Positions 15,483 through 23,734 of a DNA stretch of 64,000 bases are shown piece by piece. A model generated the notes under the pieces. It did no database searches, had not been told where the DNA came from, and saw only the letters and a program-made list of their open reading frames with translations. Every line of letters begins with the position of its first letter. Positions within the stretch are counted from its first letter, which is position 1. The position numbers and the translations under genes were made by a program. This DNA comes from DAOUKH01 sp034421515 (GTDB lineage: Bacteria; Chloroflexota; Dehalococcoidia; SHYB01): the NCBI GenBank assembly GCA_034421515.1, contig DAOUKH010000023.1, forward strand, positions 73,965 to 137,964, in the 5' to 3' direction.

Positions 15483-16643
15483 CTAGGTTCCCAACAAGAC
15501 GGCGCTCGCGCCGGTGCGGTCGGATCCCGTCGCCAACGCGACCTGGACGTCGCGGACCTGGCGTTCGCCGGCTTCGCCGCGAAGCTGGCGCACCGCCTCG
15601 ACGATATTGCCGAAGGACTGCATATAGCCCTCGGCGATCGAGCCGCCGTGAGTCGTGATTGGAGTGCTTCCGCCGAGGGCGATGGCGGGCGAAGCGGCGA
15701 ATGGGCCGCCTTCGCCTTTGGGGCAGAACCCGTAGTCCTCCAACTGCAGCAAGACTTGGACGGTATTGGGGTCGTACAGCTCCGCGACGCTCACGTCCGC
15801 GGGCTCAAGCCCGGCGCTTTCGAAGAGCTTGGGAGCGACGTGGGCGTGGTGGGAAGTGCTGAGGTCGGGGGGGCCATAGTAGGCGATTGGCGCCGGGCCC
15901 GTTGCCTGGGCGGCGCCGAGGAGGAAAACGGGCGGCTCCCTTAGGTCGCGGGCGCGGCCGGCGGAGGTGAGGACCACCGCGGCGGCGCCGTCGACATGAG
16001 CCGAACCGCCGATGTCCATCGCTCTCAGCGGCTCGATGGTGTAGGGGGAGGCAAGGTATTCGTCGAGGGTTATCGGCTCACGAATGAGGGCCTTCGGGTT
16101 CAGCGAAGCGTTGTGGCGCAACGTGACGGCTATGGCGCCGAGGTGCTCTTCTTTGGTGCCGTAGAGGGCCATGTGCCGCCGCATGTGCAGGGCGTTGACG
16201 TTGTGCTCGTTGCCGAACCCGAAGGGTGCGAGGAATTCGGCGCCCAGGACGCGGTTGCGCCCCGGAGGGCCCGCACTGCCGGGGGCGATGCCGCCCTCAG
16301 GTGTGTTGGGCTGGGCCCGGTAACAGACAACGGTGCGGGCCATGCCGGCGGCGATGGCGGAGGCGGCGTGGGCGATGATAGCGGGGCCCGCCGCTCCTCC
16401 CCAGCCGGCGGCACTGGTGAAACTGAGGTCGGGAATGCCCAACGTCGTCACGAGCTCGGCGGCGGAGGTCGAGGTGTCGGTGACGTAGTGCGCCATGCCG
16501 TCGACGTCGGCGGGGCGCAGTCCGGCGTCGTTCAGTGCGTTGGTGATGGCCTCGGCCGCCAGAGACGTGCCGCTGCGTCCGGAATAGTGCGTGTAGGCGG
16601 TGGCGCCGAGGCCGACTATGGCAACGGTCCGGGAGAGGCTCAC
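15483..16643 (-). CDS. Thiolase-superfamily (SCP-x/lipid-transfer-like) protein without the active-site Cys
   Basis: A 386-residue thiolase-fold protein of the non-decarboxylating lipid-transfer group. The N-terminus VAIVGLGATAYTHYSGRSG and the C-terminal THGGSIAEGYMQSFGNIVEAVRQLRG are typical. The nucleophilic Cys of true thiolases, expected near residue 85, is missing: the stretch reads SAAGWGGAAGPA. The C-terminal His (ITTHGG) is kept. This matches Ltp2-like proteins, which carry out retro-aldol cleavage of CoA thioesters with a DUF35 partner. The gene is followed by its DUF35 partner and preceded by an HpaI-type aldolase. Confidence 0.85.
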   Translation of the reverse strand: MSLSRTVAIVGLGATAYTHYSGRSGTSLAAEAITNALNDAGLRPADVDGMAHYVTDTSTSAAELVTTLGIPDLSFTSAAGWGGAAGPAIIAHAASAIAAGMARTVVCYRAQPNTPEGGIAPGSAGPPGRNRVLGAEFLAPFGFGNEHNVNALHMRRHMALYGTKEEHLGAIAVTLRHNASLNPKALIREPITLDEYLASPYTIEPLRAMDIGGSAHVDGAAAVVLTSAGRARDLREPPVFLLGAAQATGPAPIAYYGPPDLSTSHHAHVAPKLFESAGLEPADVSVAELYDPNTVQVLLQLEDYGFCPKGEGGPFAASPAIALGGSTPITTHGGSIAEGYMQSFGNIVEAVRQLRGEAGERQVRDVQVALATGSDRTGASAVLLGT

Positions 16644-16657
16644 GGGAGGCCGGTCCG

Positions 16658-17434
16658 CTACCGCCCGGCCGAGGCCACGGCTTGGCGGCCCTGTTCGAGG
16701 AACTGGCGCGCGCCGGTCATGAGCAACCTTGCGTCCAACGAGGTGATGTAGCGCGAGCCATTCTTGACGTATGTCTCGAGGTCGGCATTGGTGGTACCCA
16801 GCACCCGGTCAGACTTCGTCACGAGGTCGAAAACACGGTCTACGGCCTTCTGGACTTCGGGGTGGGTGCGCTGACCGGGATAGCCGAGGCTTTGGGAGAG
16901 GTCGGATGTTCCGATGAAGAAGACGTCGACGCCTTCAACGGTGAGCAGCTCTGGCAGGTTCTCGACGCCTTCCTTGCTCTCGATTTGGCAAACGATCATC
17001 GTCTCGCGGTTCGATGCCTCGAGGTGATCGGCCCGGTCTTGCGGGGTGTTGGCGAACTGGGCGGCGCGGGCGAACCCCATGCCGCGCATGCCCATCGGGT
17101 GGTACTTGACCGCGCGGACCGCGGCGCGGAGCTGGTCTACGGTATCGGTGTGCGGCGCTTGGATGCCCAGGACGCCGACGTCGAGGTAGCGAACGATTTC
17201 GGTCTCGTCGACGTGTTGAATGCGGACCAAGGTGTCGATGTCGGCGGCGTCGGCGGCCCTGACCATCGCTTCGATGACCGCGATGTCCATCGGTGCGTGC
17301 TCGGCGTCGATGATGACGAAGTCGAGACCGGCGTAAGCCAGGAGCTCGACCACGCCAGGGGAAGGGATTCCAACGAACGAACCGAACACTACCTCGCCCT
17401 TGGCAAGCTTGGCTTTGGTCTTGTTCTTACGCAT
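16658..17434 (-). CDS. HpcH/HpaI family aldolase
   Basis: A 258-residue class II aldolase of the HpcH/HpaI/citrate lyase family, which splits 2-keto-4-hydroxy acids into pyruvate and an aldehyde. The motifs are FVGIPSPGVVELLAYAGLDFVIIDAEHAPMD (substrate Arg/His region), CQIESKEGVEN (metal-ligand Glu) and FIGTSDLSQSLG (metal-ligand Asp). The length is normal. It lies within a minus-strand run of catabolic genes, just upstream of the thiolase-like gene. Its substrate is probably the product of the hydratase and dehydrogenase genes upstream, but that is an inference. Confidence 0.9.
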   Translation of the reverse strand: MRKNKTKAKLAKGEVVFGSFVGIPSPGVVELLAYAGLDFVIIDAEHAPMDIAVIEAMVRAADAADIDTLVRIQHVDETEIVRYLDVGVLGIQAPHTDTVDQLRAAVRAVKYHPMGMRGMGFARAAQFANTPQDRADHLEASNRETMIVCQIESKEGVENLPELLTVEGVDVFFIGTSDLSQSLGYPGQRTHPEVQKAVDRVFDLVTKSDRVLGTTNADLETYVKNGSRYITSLDARLLMTGARQFLEQGRQAVASAGR

Positions 17435-17464
17435 GGTGCGATGACGGAGTTGGGCCGCGGTCGG

Positions 17465-18181
17465 TTAGAACCGCAGGGTATCGCCGGCCTTCATCACAAT
17501 CGGCTCGGTCTCGGTGCCGGACAGGTGCTCGATGAACTCGCCTTCGAAGTCCCGCTCCCAGGAGGTGGGGTCGCGCCAGTTACCTGGGTAGTGATGGGGG
17601 ATGGCCCACTGGGAGTGCAGATAGAGCTTGCAGGCGAGGCCGGCGGCGTAGGGGTCCATGGTGAAGCGATCGCCGATGGGCAGCAAGGCGAGGTTCGGCT
17701 GGTAGAGCAGACGAATGATCTCCATGTCAGTGAAGAGGTTTGTGTCGCCGCCGTGGTAGAGGGAGAAGCCGGAGCTGAACCGGACGACGAGGCCGGCGCC
17801 GCCGTTGGCGTGCCACGCCGGAACGTAGGAGAACTTCATGTCGTGGACGGTCTCGGTGCCACCGAAGCTGAGGTGGGTGAAGACCGACCGGGTAAGCCCC
17901 TCCTCCTCCATCATCGGCCGCGTATCCACCGAGCAGATGACGTGCGCGCCCCGCCGCTTGGCTAGGGGGACGACGTCTTCCATGTGGTCGGTGTGGGGGT
18001 GGGTGAAGGCGGCGACGTCGCACTCGACATTGTCGAGGTCCTTGTATTCTTCCGGGCAGTATGGATTGTTGACGAGCCACGGGTCGAGGATGAGGACCTT
18101 GCCCTCAGGCGACACTACTCTGAACGTGGAGCGCCACAGATAGGTGATCTCGACGTTGTATTCCCCGGTCGGCTGGGCCAC
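17465..18181 (-). CDS. Metallo-beta-lactamase fold hydrolase (UlaG-like)
   Basis: A 238-residue metallo-beta-lactamase superfamily protein. The metal site motif is FTHPHTDHMEDV (H-x-H-x-D-H). Further ligands are seen in PAWHANGG, YHGGDTNLF and a late His in IPHHYPGNW. The order resembles UlaG-type lactonases and related soluble hydrolases. It may open a lactone or thioester within the catabolic run. It lies 30 bases before the aldolase and 9 bases after the cyclase-family gene. Confidence 0.85.
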   Translation of the reverse strand: MAQPTGEYNVEITYLWRSTFRVVSPEGKVLILDPWLVNNPYCPEEYKDLDNVECDVAAFTHPHTDHMEDVVPLAKRRGAHVICSVDTRPMMEEEGLTRSVFTHLSFGGTETVHDMKFSYVPAWHANGGAGLVVRFSSGFSLYHGGDTNLFTDMEIIRLLYQPNLALLPIGDRFTMDPYAAGLACKLYLHSQWAIPHHYPGNWRDPTSWERDFEGEFIEHLSGTETEPIVMKAGDTLRF

Positions 18182-18190
18182 GGAACTCTC

Positions 18191-18943
18191 CTAGTCCTCG
18201 ACGAAGGCTACGACGCGGGCGAAGGCGGCCTCGCCGCCGACAAACTTGAAGGGGAAGCAGCCGATCATGCACCGGGTGTTGAGCACCTCGTCGATGTCGC
18301 CGCCGAGGTTTTCGACGTGGGTAATGCCATGGGGGAAGGGCAGCTTGTGCATGACGTATTCTCGGCTCTTTGGAAAGACCTCTTCGAGCTTGACGCCCTT
18401 CTTACGCTCGAACTCCTCGACGATGTCGGGGCGAAGACCGGTGATCTGCGTGTTCATCGGATGGTCGCCGGAACCGCAGTCGACGGCGGTCCACCGGAGC
18501 TCCATCTCCACGAACCACTTCGCCAACTCGATGTAGCCGCCGGGATGGCGGCAGTAGTAGGTCTCCTCGTTCTGGTCCCGCTCCCCCTCCGAGAAGTGGT
18601 GGAAGCCCGTGTGGATCAGGACGATGTCACCCTTCTTGACGTCCACCTTGTTGGTGATGTGCTCCGGGCGGATGATGTCGAACTCCCCCACCTCGTCACT
18701 GACGTCCACGATGACGCCTTCGCCGTAGAGCCGCGTGAGCGGCATGCTGGCGATGTCATTGCCGTTGGGGATGATGTGCATCTCGGAGTCCATATGGGTC
18801 CCGAGGTGCAACGGGGCCTCGATCCACTGGCTGACCACCGCCGTCCTGGAGAAGCGCTGCGTGTAGTAGATCTTGGGAGAGGCATAGCCCATCCAGGGCG
18901 GGGTGTGCATGGACAGGGGATTGCTCAGGTCGACAGCTCTCAT
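18191..18943 (-). CDS. Cyclase family (kynurenine formamidase-like) hydrolase
   Basis: A 250-residue metal-dependent hydrolase of the cyclase/formamidase family. The signature H-x-G-T-H-x-D-x-x-x-H is present as HLGTHMDSEMH at about residues 46-56, and DLSNPLSMHTPPW opens the protein. Members hydrolyse N-formylkynurenine, isatin and other cyclic or acyl amides. No tryptophan genes are nearby, so the substrate is open. It sits first in the metallo-hydrolase and aldolase sub-run. Confidence 0.88.
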   Translation of the reverse strand: MRAVDLSNPLSMHTPPWMGYASPKIYYTQRFSRTAVVSQWIEAPLHLGTHMDSEMHIIPNGNDIASMPLTRLYGEGVIVDVSDEVGEFDIIRPEHITNKVDVKKGDIVLIHTGFHHFSEGERDQNEETYYCRHPGGYIELAKWFVEMELRWTAVDCGSGDHPMNTQITGLRPDIVEEFERKKGVKLEEVFPKSREYVMHKLPFPHGITHVENLGGDIDEVLNTRCMIGCFPFKFVGGEAAFARVVAFVED

Positions 18944-18976
18944 GGCGTTCCTCCCTCGAGTGACGTGAACTCGGGG

Positions 18977-19408
18977 CTAGCAGCAGGCGATGGCCTTGGG
19001 GTGGAGCTTCTTGTCCAAGAAGCGCACGGTGTCGTCATCGGTCGCCTCGTCGAGGAGCAGGTCCACGATTTCCTTGCGGTTCACCTGCCACTCGTGGACG
19101 AGCTCGCCGAGCCTTGCCATGTCTGGGACGCGCGCCTGGGACATGTCGTAGGTCAAGCCGTAGCCGGGAGGCGCATCCTCCCTGTAGCGGACCACGGTGG
19201 GGTTCTTGAGCACGTCGGCCATGTGCTGCAGGCGCTTCCGCACGCTGTAGATTTCCCCGAGGAGCAGGTCGTATTTCCAGATGAGCCGCCTGGCCCGGTC
19301 GGGGACCGACTGGGGAATCGGATCGTGGTCGTGTTCGGGCTCTGGAAGAATCTCGTAGCTTTGACTGGGGAGCGCGACCACGGTCTGGCGGGTTTTGGGC
19401 ATCATCAT
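18977..19408 (-). CDS. Unknown conserved protein, paralogue A
   Basis: A 143-residue protein that I do not recognise. It shares a core with the next gene: HMADVLKNPTVVRYREDAPPGYG, followed by DMSQ, EWQ and LDKKLH. It has no membrane helix and no cysteine motif apart from a terminal Cys pair. Predicted helices with charged residues suggest a small helical protein. GGAGG precedes the first of three consecutive ATG codons. Its position between catabolic enzymes suggests a subunit or regulator role, with no direct evidence. Confidence 0.6.
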   Translation of the reverse strand: MMMPKTRQTVVALPSQSYEILPEPEHDHDPIPQSVPDRARRLIWKYDLLLGEIYSVRKRLQHMADVLKNPTVVRYREDAPPGYGLTYDMSQARVPDMARLGELVHEWQVNRKEIVDLLLDEATDDDTVRFLDKKLHPKAIACC

Positions 19409-19455
19409 CGGAACGCCTCCTTAGGGCTGCGTGACGGGTCTGCCGTTGCGCGGCG

Positions 19456-19836
19456 TCATTCGGGGAAGGAAAGCGGCTGCTCGCCCAAGGCGCCGACGAC
19501 GCGCACGTGAAGCTTCGAGTCGAGGTAGAGCGCGGTCTGTTCGTCGAGGTCCGGGTCGGCCAGCAGGTCGATCAGCTTCTGCCGGGTCTCTTGCCATTCA
19601 TAAAGCGCGTCGCCCAGCCGGTCGAGGTCGGGGGCATCGTACTGCGACATATCGAAAGAAGTCCCGTAGCCAGGCGGGGCATCATCTCGATAGCGCACGG
19701 TGACGGGATTGGCCAAAACCGCGGCCATATGGGTGAGCCTTTGGCGGGCCCTGTGGACCTCTTCGAGCAGCGCGTCGTATCGCTTTACGATCTCGGCGGC
19801 TTCAGGAGACAGGTTCTTCGCGACAATTCCGGCCAT
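19456..19836 (-). CDS. Unknown conserved protein, paralogue B
   Basis: A 126-residue protein, clearly a paralogue of the preceding entry: HMAAVLANPVTVRYRDDAPPGYG, then DMSQ, EWQETRQKL and LDSKLH. The conserved RYR-(E/D)-DAPPGYG and DMSQ blocks look like functional residues. It lacks the N-terminal ~20 residues of paralogue A. GGGGGCGAG lies ahead of the ATG. The tandem arrangement suggests duplication, perhaps to form a heterodimer. Function is unknown. Confidence 0.6.
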   Translation of the reverse strand: MAGIVAKNLSPEAAEIVKRYDALLEEVHRARQRLTHMAAVLANPVTVRYRDDAPPGYGTSFDMSQYDAPDLDRLGDALYEWQETRQKLIDLLADPDLDEQTALYLDSKLHVRVVGALGEQPLSFPE

Positions 19837-19859
19837 GCTCGCCCCCTAACCTCTCTTTG

Positions 19860-20459
19860 CTACGGCCCCTTCTTCAGCCTCTCGATTGCTTCGTCCGCCG
19901 TCATGACTCGGGCGACTCGCGGGAAGACCTTCCCCATGCAGTAGTCGTGGGCCTCGTCGTCCTTGGCGCTGCAACAGTCGGAGAGTACAACCATATTGAA
20001 ATCGCGGTCCTTGCCGTCCCGCACGGTGTTCTCGACGCCGGCATTGGTGGAGATGCCGCCAACGAGGACGGTGTCGACCTTCAGGTGCCGCAAGTACATG
20101 TCGAGGTTGGTGGCGAGGAAGGCGTTTCCCCGCCGCTTGTCGATGACGAAGTCGCCGGGCTGTCGACCCAACTCGTCGACGAAGTCGGTGCCGGGCGCGG
20201 AGTCGACTAGGATTCCCTGACTCTTGTGCGTCGGGGCGCCCCTGAGGCTCTGCTCCGTAATAACGGTCGGCTCATCGATATAGCCGGGATGGCGGCGGGT
20301 TTGCACGAGAAAGACCGGCATCCCGACCGAGCGGGCGTAGTCGAGGATGCGCACGACGTTCGTCAGGAAGTCGGGGCTTTTGGCGAATCGAGGAACGGTG
20401 TCCTTCTGCAGGTCCACCAAGACCAGACCGGTCTTTGTCGGGTCGAGCGTGTTCTCCAT
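19860..20459 (-). CDS. Isochorismatase-like hydrolase lacking the catalytic Cys
   Basis: A 199-residue protein of the isochorismatase-like superfamily. GLVLVDLQKDTV holds the catalytic Asp and VIDKRRGNAFLATNL the Lys region. The Cys expected in the T-x-x-C-V-E-x-T motif is Gly here (STNAGVENT). Cys is essential for the amidohydrolase branch, whereas true isochorismatases do without it, so an ether-type hydrolysis is possible. The ATG at 20459 has AAGGGAG just upstream; a longer frame from 20525 lacks a ribosome site. A candidate promoter lies at 20509-20538. Confidence 0.82.
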   Translation of the reverse strand: MENTLDPTKTGLVLVDLQKDTVPRFAKSPDFLTNVVRILDYARSVGMPVFLVQTRRHPGYIDEPTVITEQSLRGAPTHKSQGILVDSAPGTDFVDELGRQPGDFVIDKRRGNAFLATNLDMYLRHLKVDTVLVGGISTNAGVENTVRDGKDRDFNMVVLSDCCSAKDDEAHDYCMGKVFPRVARVMTADEAIERLKKGP

Positions 20460-20508
20460 GAAGTCTCCCTTGGAGCGATCGTGGAGAGGTCGCCGTGCAG
20501 CCAGTCCA

Positions 20509-20538
20509 AACCTACGAGAAGCCAACCCGTGGTGTCAA
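20509..20538 (-). promoter_or_regulatory. Promoter of the isochorismatase-like gene
   Basis: On the minus strand, TTGACA (20538-20533) and TAGGTT (20514-20509) are 18 bases apart, 50 bases before the ATG. The -35 box is consensus and the -10 is weak. It overlaps the stop of the upstream MmgE/PrpD gene. Confidence 0.55.
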
Positions 20539-21908
20539 GCGCCGCCACGCGACGTTCTGAGGCCGGCGAAGAGCGCCGTCACGCTATCGGCCTCCTCCAA
20601 CGAGGCCACTAGGGCTAGGGTTCGCGCGACCGCTTGGGCGCCGATGACCGGCTCGGCGAACCGGCCGAACTTTCCGACGGTGTCCGCCCACTGCATGGGA
20701 GTGTCAGGGTGACCGACGTAGCCGTCGGCAACGAGGTGATGCGCCTCGCCGTCGGCGACGATGCCGATCTCGGCGTAGGAGTCTTGGTAGCCTCCGCGCG
20801 GTGAAGATGCCGGAATGCCCATCAGTTGGACTTGTTCGGCCAGCTGTCGAATGACGGCGTCGCCGACGGTGTCTTCGCGGAAGGTGCGGGGGTCGCCCAC
20901 GTCCCGGGCAAGGGCCGCCGCGATGGTGAACGGGAGACTGTACTGCATCCCCATGACGGTCGTCGGCCGTTTCTCTCCGTGCTTCGCCAGGGTGGCCTCA
21001 CTCGTCGTAACGGCGATGCTTCGAATCTTCTTGGGATCCGGCTGGTGCTCCCTTCGAAATCGGTCCACGGCATGGACGGCCCCGTGAAAGCTGCCGTGGC
21101 AGGCGAAGGGGCGCATCAGCAGGTGCAGCATCCGCCATTCGCGGCCGAGCTCGTTGGTAATCTCGTCCGGTTCGGCGGCGGCGGAGTAGGCGTTGAGGAA
21201 GCCGTGGGCGCCCTCGAGTACCGTCGTTGGGCCCGTCATTCCCATGCTCGCGAAGAGGGCCGCCTCCAGGCCCATCTGACTCCCACGTCCCACGTGGAGC
21301 CGCTTCGTCATCGCGCCTTCGAGCTTGAACTCCAGGAGCGATCCCCCATGGGAGCCGGCGATGCCCAAGGCATGGGCGGCGGTTGCGTCGTCGAGCCCGA
21401 GGAGCCTGCTCGCGGCCGCGGCCGCGCCGAAGGCGGCGTTTGTTCCCGGTCCGTGGAAGCCTCGCACGTCCTCCACGGACCGGGTCGCGGCCAGGCCAAT
21501 TCTGCAGAGGGCCTCGTAGCCGATGACCAATGCGGCGAGGAATGCCTTTCCGCCCAGGGCCTCCCGCTCTGCCAGGGCAGCCGCGGCGGGGAAGACCGCC
21601 GCGCCGGGATGGCACGAGCCTGGCAAATAGCCGTGGTCGGCCTCGAGCGCGCCGATGGCGACGCCGTTGACAAGTGAGGCGAGCGATGGCGATGTCTGCC
21701 AAGAACGTCCGAAGACGGAGCATGCCGCGGATGCTTTCGCCGTGAGGGCGAAGTCGGCCGCCATTCGCGGCTCCGGTCGGTTCGCGCCGGCGACCCCGCA
21801 AGCGAGGTTGTCGAGGATGTACAAACGCATCCGGTCGACCACCTCTGCCGGTAGATCGTCGTACGTCGTCTCGACGATGAACTCGGCGAGGTCGCGCGTC
21901 TGCCCCAT
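20535..21908 (-). CDS. MmgE/PrpD family protein (2-methylcitrate dehydratase-like)
   Basis: A 457-residue protein of the MmgE/PrpD family, which includes 2-methylcitrate dehydratase, cis-aconitate decarboxylase and iminodisuccinate epimerase. It has the helical N-terminal domain and the family segment GSCHPGAAVFPAAAALAE (residues ~78-95). FHGPGTNAAFGAAAAASRLLGLD and KRLHVGRGSQMG are also family-like. No methylcitrate synthase or lyase is nearby, so this is probably another hydroxyacid dehydratase or epimerase. It is 3 bases after the 2-hydroxyacid dehydrogenase gene on the same strand. Confidence 0.88.
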   Translation of the reverse strand: MGQTRDLAEFIVETTYDDLPAEVVDRMRLYILDNLACGVAGANRPEPRMAADFALTAKASAACSVFGRSWQTSPSLASLVNGVAIGALEADHGYLPGSCHPGAAVFPAAAALAEREALGGKAFLAALVIGYEALCRIGLAATRSVEDVRGFHGPGTNAAFGAAAAASRLLGLDDATAAHALGIAGSHGGSLLEFKLEGAMTKRLHVGRGSQMGLEAALFASMGMTGPTTVLEGAHGFLNAYSAAAEPDEITNELGREWRMLHLLMRPFACHGSFHGAVHAVDRFRREHQPDPKKIRSIAVTTSEATLAKHGEKRPTTVMGMQYSLPFTIAAALARDVGDPRTFREDTVGDAVIRQLAEQVQLMGIPASSPRGGYQDSYAEIGIVADGEAHHLVADGYVGHPDTPMQWADTVGKFGRFAEPVIGAQAVARTLALVASLEEADSVTALFAGLRTSRGGA

Positions 21909-21911
21909 GGG

Positions 21912-22976
21912 CTAGGCTCCGCCGGGGCGAGCCGTCCACCGGAGGTGCGCCGAGTCGAGCACTTCCGGATTGACGAGGTTGGGCAGGGACTCGCCGCAAA
22001 GGAAGCGTTTGAGTGTGGCGGTGTAGAGCTCGGACTGGTGCCGCACCTGGTCCGACGAGGCGCCGCCGATGTGCGGTGTCGCGATGACGCGCTCGTGGTG
22101 AAGCAGCGGATGGTCCGGACGAACGGGCTCTTCGTGAAAAACGTCGAGCGCGGCCCCTGCGATCCACTGCTCCTCGAGCGCTGTCTGCAGCGCCGCCTCG
22201 TCGACGAGGGCCGCCCTCGCCGTGTTGACCAAGTAAGCCGTGGACTTCATCGCGCGGAGCTCCGCCACTCCGAGCAAGCCCTTGGTCGTGTCATTCACGG
22301 GAGCGTGGAGCGAGACGAAGTCGGACTCCCTGAGCAGGCGGTCGAGCGGGACGGGCTCGACGCCCAGCCTGCGCGCGGCCTCGCCAGACACGAACGGATC
22401 GTGGCCGATCAGGGTCACGCCGAAGCCCGACAGCCGCCTCGCCGTCTCCGCGCCGATGGCGCCGAGCCCGATGAGGCCGACGGTGCGCCCCGCAAGCTCG
22501 AAGCCGGTGAAGTTGCGATAGACCCACTCCATGGGACGGTCGCCGGCCTCCTCTACCCAGCTACCGATCCCGGCAACGGCCGGGGCAATCCGGCGGGCGC
22601 ACATGATGATGAAGGCGACGGTGAGATCGGCGACGGCCGCCGCGTTCATGCCGGGCGCGTTGCAGAGAAGAATCCCACAGCGGGTCGCGGCTTCGAGATC
22701 GACGGGAGGATTGCGCCCTGCGAACACCACGAGCTTCAGTGCCTCGGCGGCGGCGTAGACGGCGTCGGCCATATGGACGACGGGGTCCTGCTCCTCGAGA
22801 AGCAGCACGTCCATACCGCCGAGGCGGCGGACGAGGTCGGCCGACGACCATCGCTCTCCGGGCTGCCACTGGGCTTGCTCCAGGTCGACCAGCCGCCGGA
22901 GCTCCGCCGCGGCTGGCGCACCCAACCGGGCCGCGGCCAAGACTCGCGGCCGATCAGCGACTCGCTTTGCGGTCAA
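21912..22976 (-). CDS. D-isomer-specific 2-hydroxyacid dehydrogenase
   Basis: A 354-residue NAD-dependent dehydrogenase of the D-2-hydroxyacid type, which interconverts 2-keto acids and D-2-hydroxy acids. The Rossmann motif is GRTVGLIGLGAIGAETARRL. The catalytic Arg is in NTARAALVDEAAL, and the catalytic His in IATPHIGGAS. I prefer a TTG start at 22976. It overlaps the SDR stop by four bases (TTGA) with GGGGAG upstream, which implies translational coupling. A longer frame to 23051 would run into the SDR. Confidence 0.85.
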   Translation of the reverse strand: MTAKRVADRPRVLAAARLGAPAAAELRRLVDLEQAQWQPGERWSSADLVRRLGGMDVLLLEEQDPVVHMADAVYAAAEALKLVVFAGRNPPVDLEAATRCGILLCNAPGMNAAAVADLTVAFIIMCARRIAPAVAGIGSWVEEAGDRPMEWVYRNFTGFELAGRTVGLIGLGAIGAETARRLSGFGVTLIGHDPFVSGEAARRLGVEPVPLDRLLRESDFVSLHAPVNDTTKGLLGVAELRAMKSTAYLVNTARAALVDEAALQTALEEQWIAGAALDVFHEEPVRPDHPLLHHERVIATPHIGGASSDQVRHQSELYTATLKRFLCGESLPNLVNPEVLDSAHLRWTARPGGA

Positions 22977-23734
22977 AGGAAGGCTCCCCCGTTGACCATG
23001 ATGACTTGGCGCGTGATGAAGGAGGCATCGTCCGTGGCCAGAAAGGCGCACATCGCGGCCACTTCTTCGGGAGTCCCCAGCCGGCCCATCGGTACCTTAG
23101 CGACGTGGCTTCGTTGAGAGAGGTCCTGCGCGGCGTACCATTCCGGGTGGGCCCGCTCGGTATCCGTGGTACCGGGGACGACGCAGTTGGCACGGATGTG
23201 GCGATCGGCGAACTCCGTGGCGAGCGCCTTGGTCAAGCCGATCAGCCCGGCCTTTGACGCGGCGACGTGTGCGCGGTCGGCGCTAGTCCCAAAGGCCGCC
23301 GGCCCGCCGATGGTGATGATCGAGCCCCGGCCGACTTCTAGCATGTGCGGCACGAAGACCTTGGACAGATAGAACGCCGCATCGAGGTTCACGGCCATGG
23401 CGCGGCGCCAAAGCTCCGGGGTCAGCTCTAGCAAGGAAGCGCCTGGCCTGATCGCCGCGTTGCTCACTAGGATTTCCACCGGCCCCAGGCGGTCCTTGAC
23501 CTCCTGCCCCAGACGCTCGACCTCGGCATAGTCGGCGACGTCGGCCGTGAAGGCCATGGCGGCTCCGCCCTTGGCCGCGGCATCTTGGGCCGTGGCCTCG
23601 GCCGCCGCGGGGTCGGTCAGGCCATGTACGGCGACGCCGGCGCCCAAGTCGGCCAGGGCGAGGACGATAGCGCGGCCGATGTTCTTGCCGCCCCCGGTAA
23701 CGAGCGCGACGCGCCCCTCCAGCTTACGAGTCAT
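22973..23734 (-). CDS. SDR family protein lacking catalytic Ser and Tyr
   Basis: A 253-residue SDR fold protein with the cofactor motif VALVTGGGKNIGRAIVLALADLG and the C-terminal FITRQVIMVNGGAFL. The catalytic Ser is replaced (ITIGGPAAFG). In the YxxxK motif the Tyr is Val (HVAASKAG), while Lys is kept. The fold is intact, so this is not decay. It may bind a nucleotide without ordinary dehydrogenase chemistry, or use other residues. The gene overlaps both neighbours by a few bases, which suggests tight coupling. Confidence 0.85.
   Translation of the reverse strand: MTRKLEGRVALVTGGGKNIGRAIVLALADLGAGVAVHGLTDPAAAEATAQDAAAKGGAAMAFTADVADYAEVERLGQEVKDRLGPVEILVSNAAIRPGASLLELTPELWRRAMAVNLDAAFYLSKVFVPHMLEVGRGSIITIGGPAAFGTSADRAHVAASKAGLIGLTKALATEFADRHIRANCVVPGTTDTERAHPEWYAAQDLSQRSHVAKVPMGRLGTPEEVAAMCAFLATDDASFITRQVIMVNGGAFL

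Noticed and set aside
16682..19510. Long plus-strand open frames (427 and 508 codons) opposite the catabolic run
   Set aside because: They lie antisense to well-recognised genes. Their translations have no family motifs and are the usual shadows of high-GC third-position bias.
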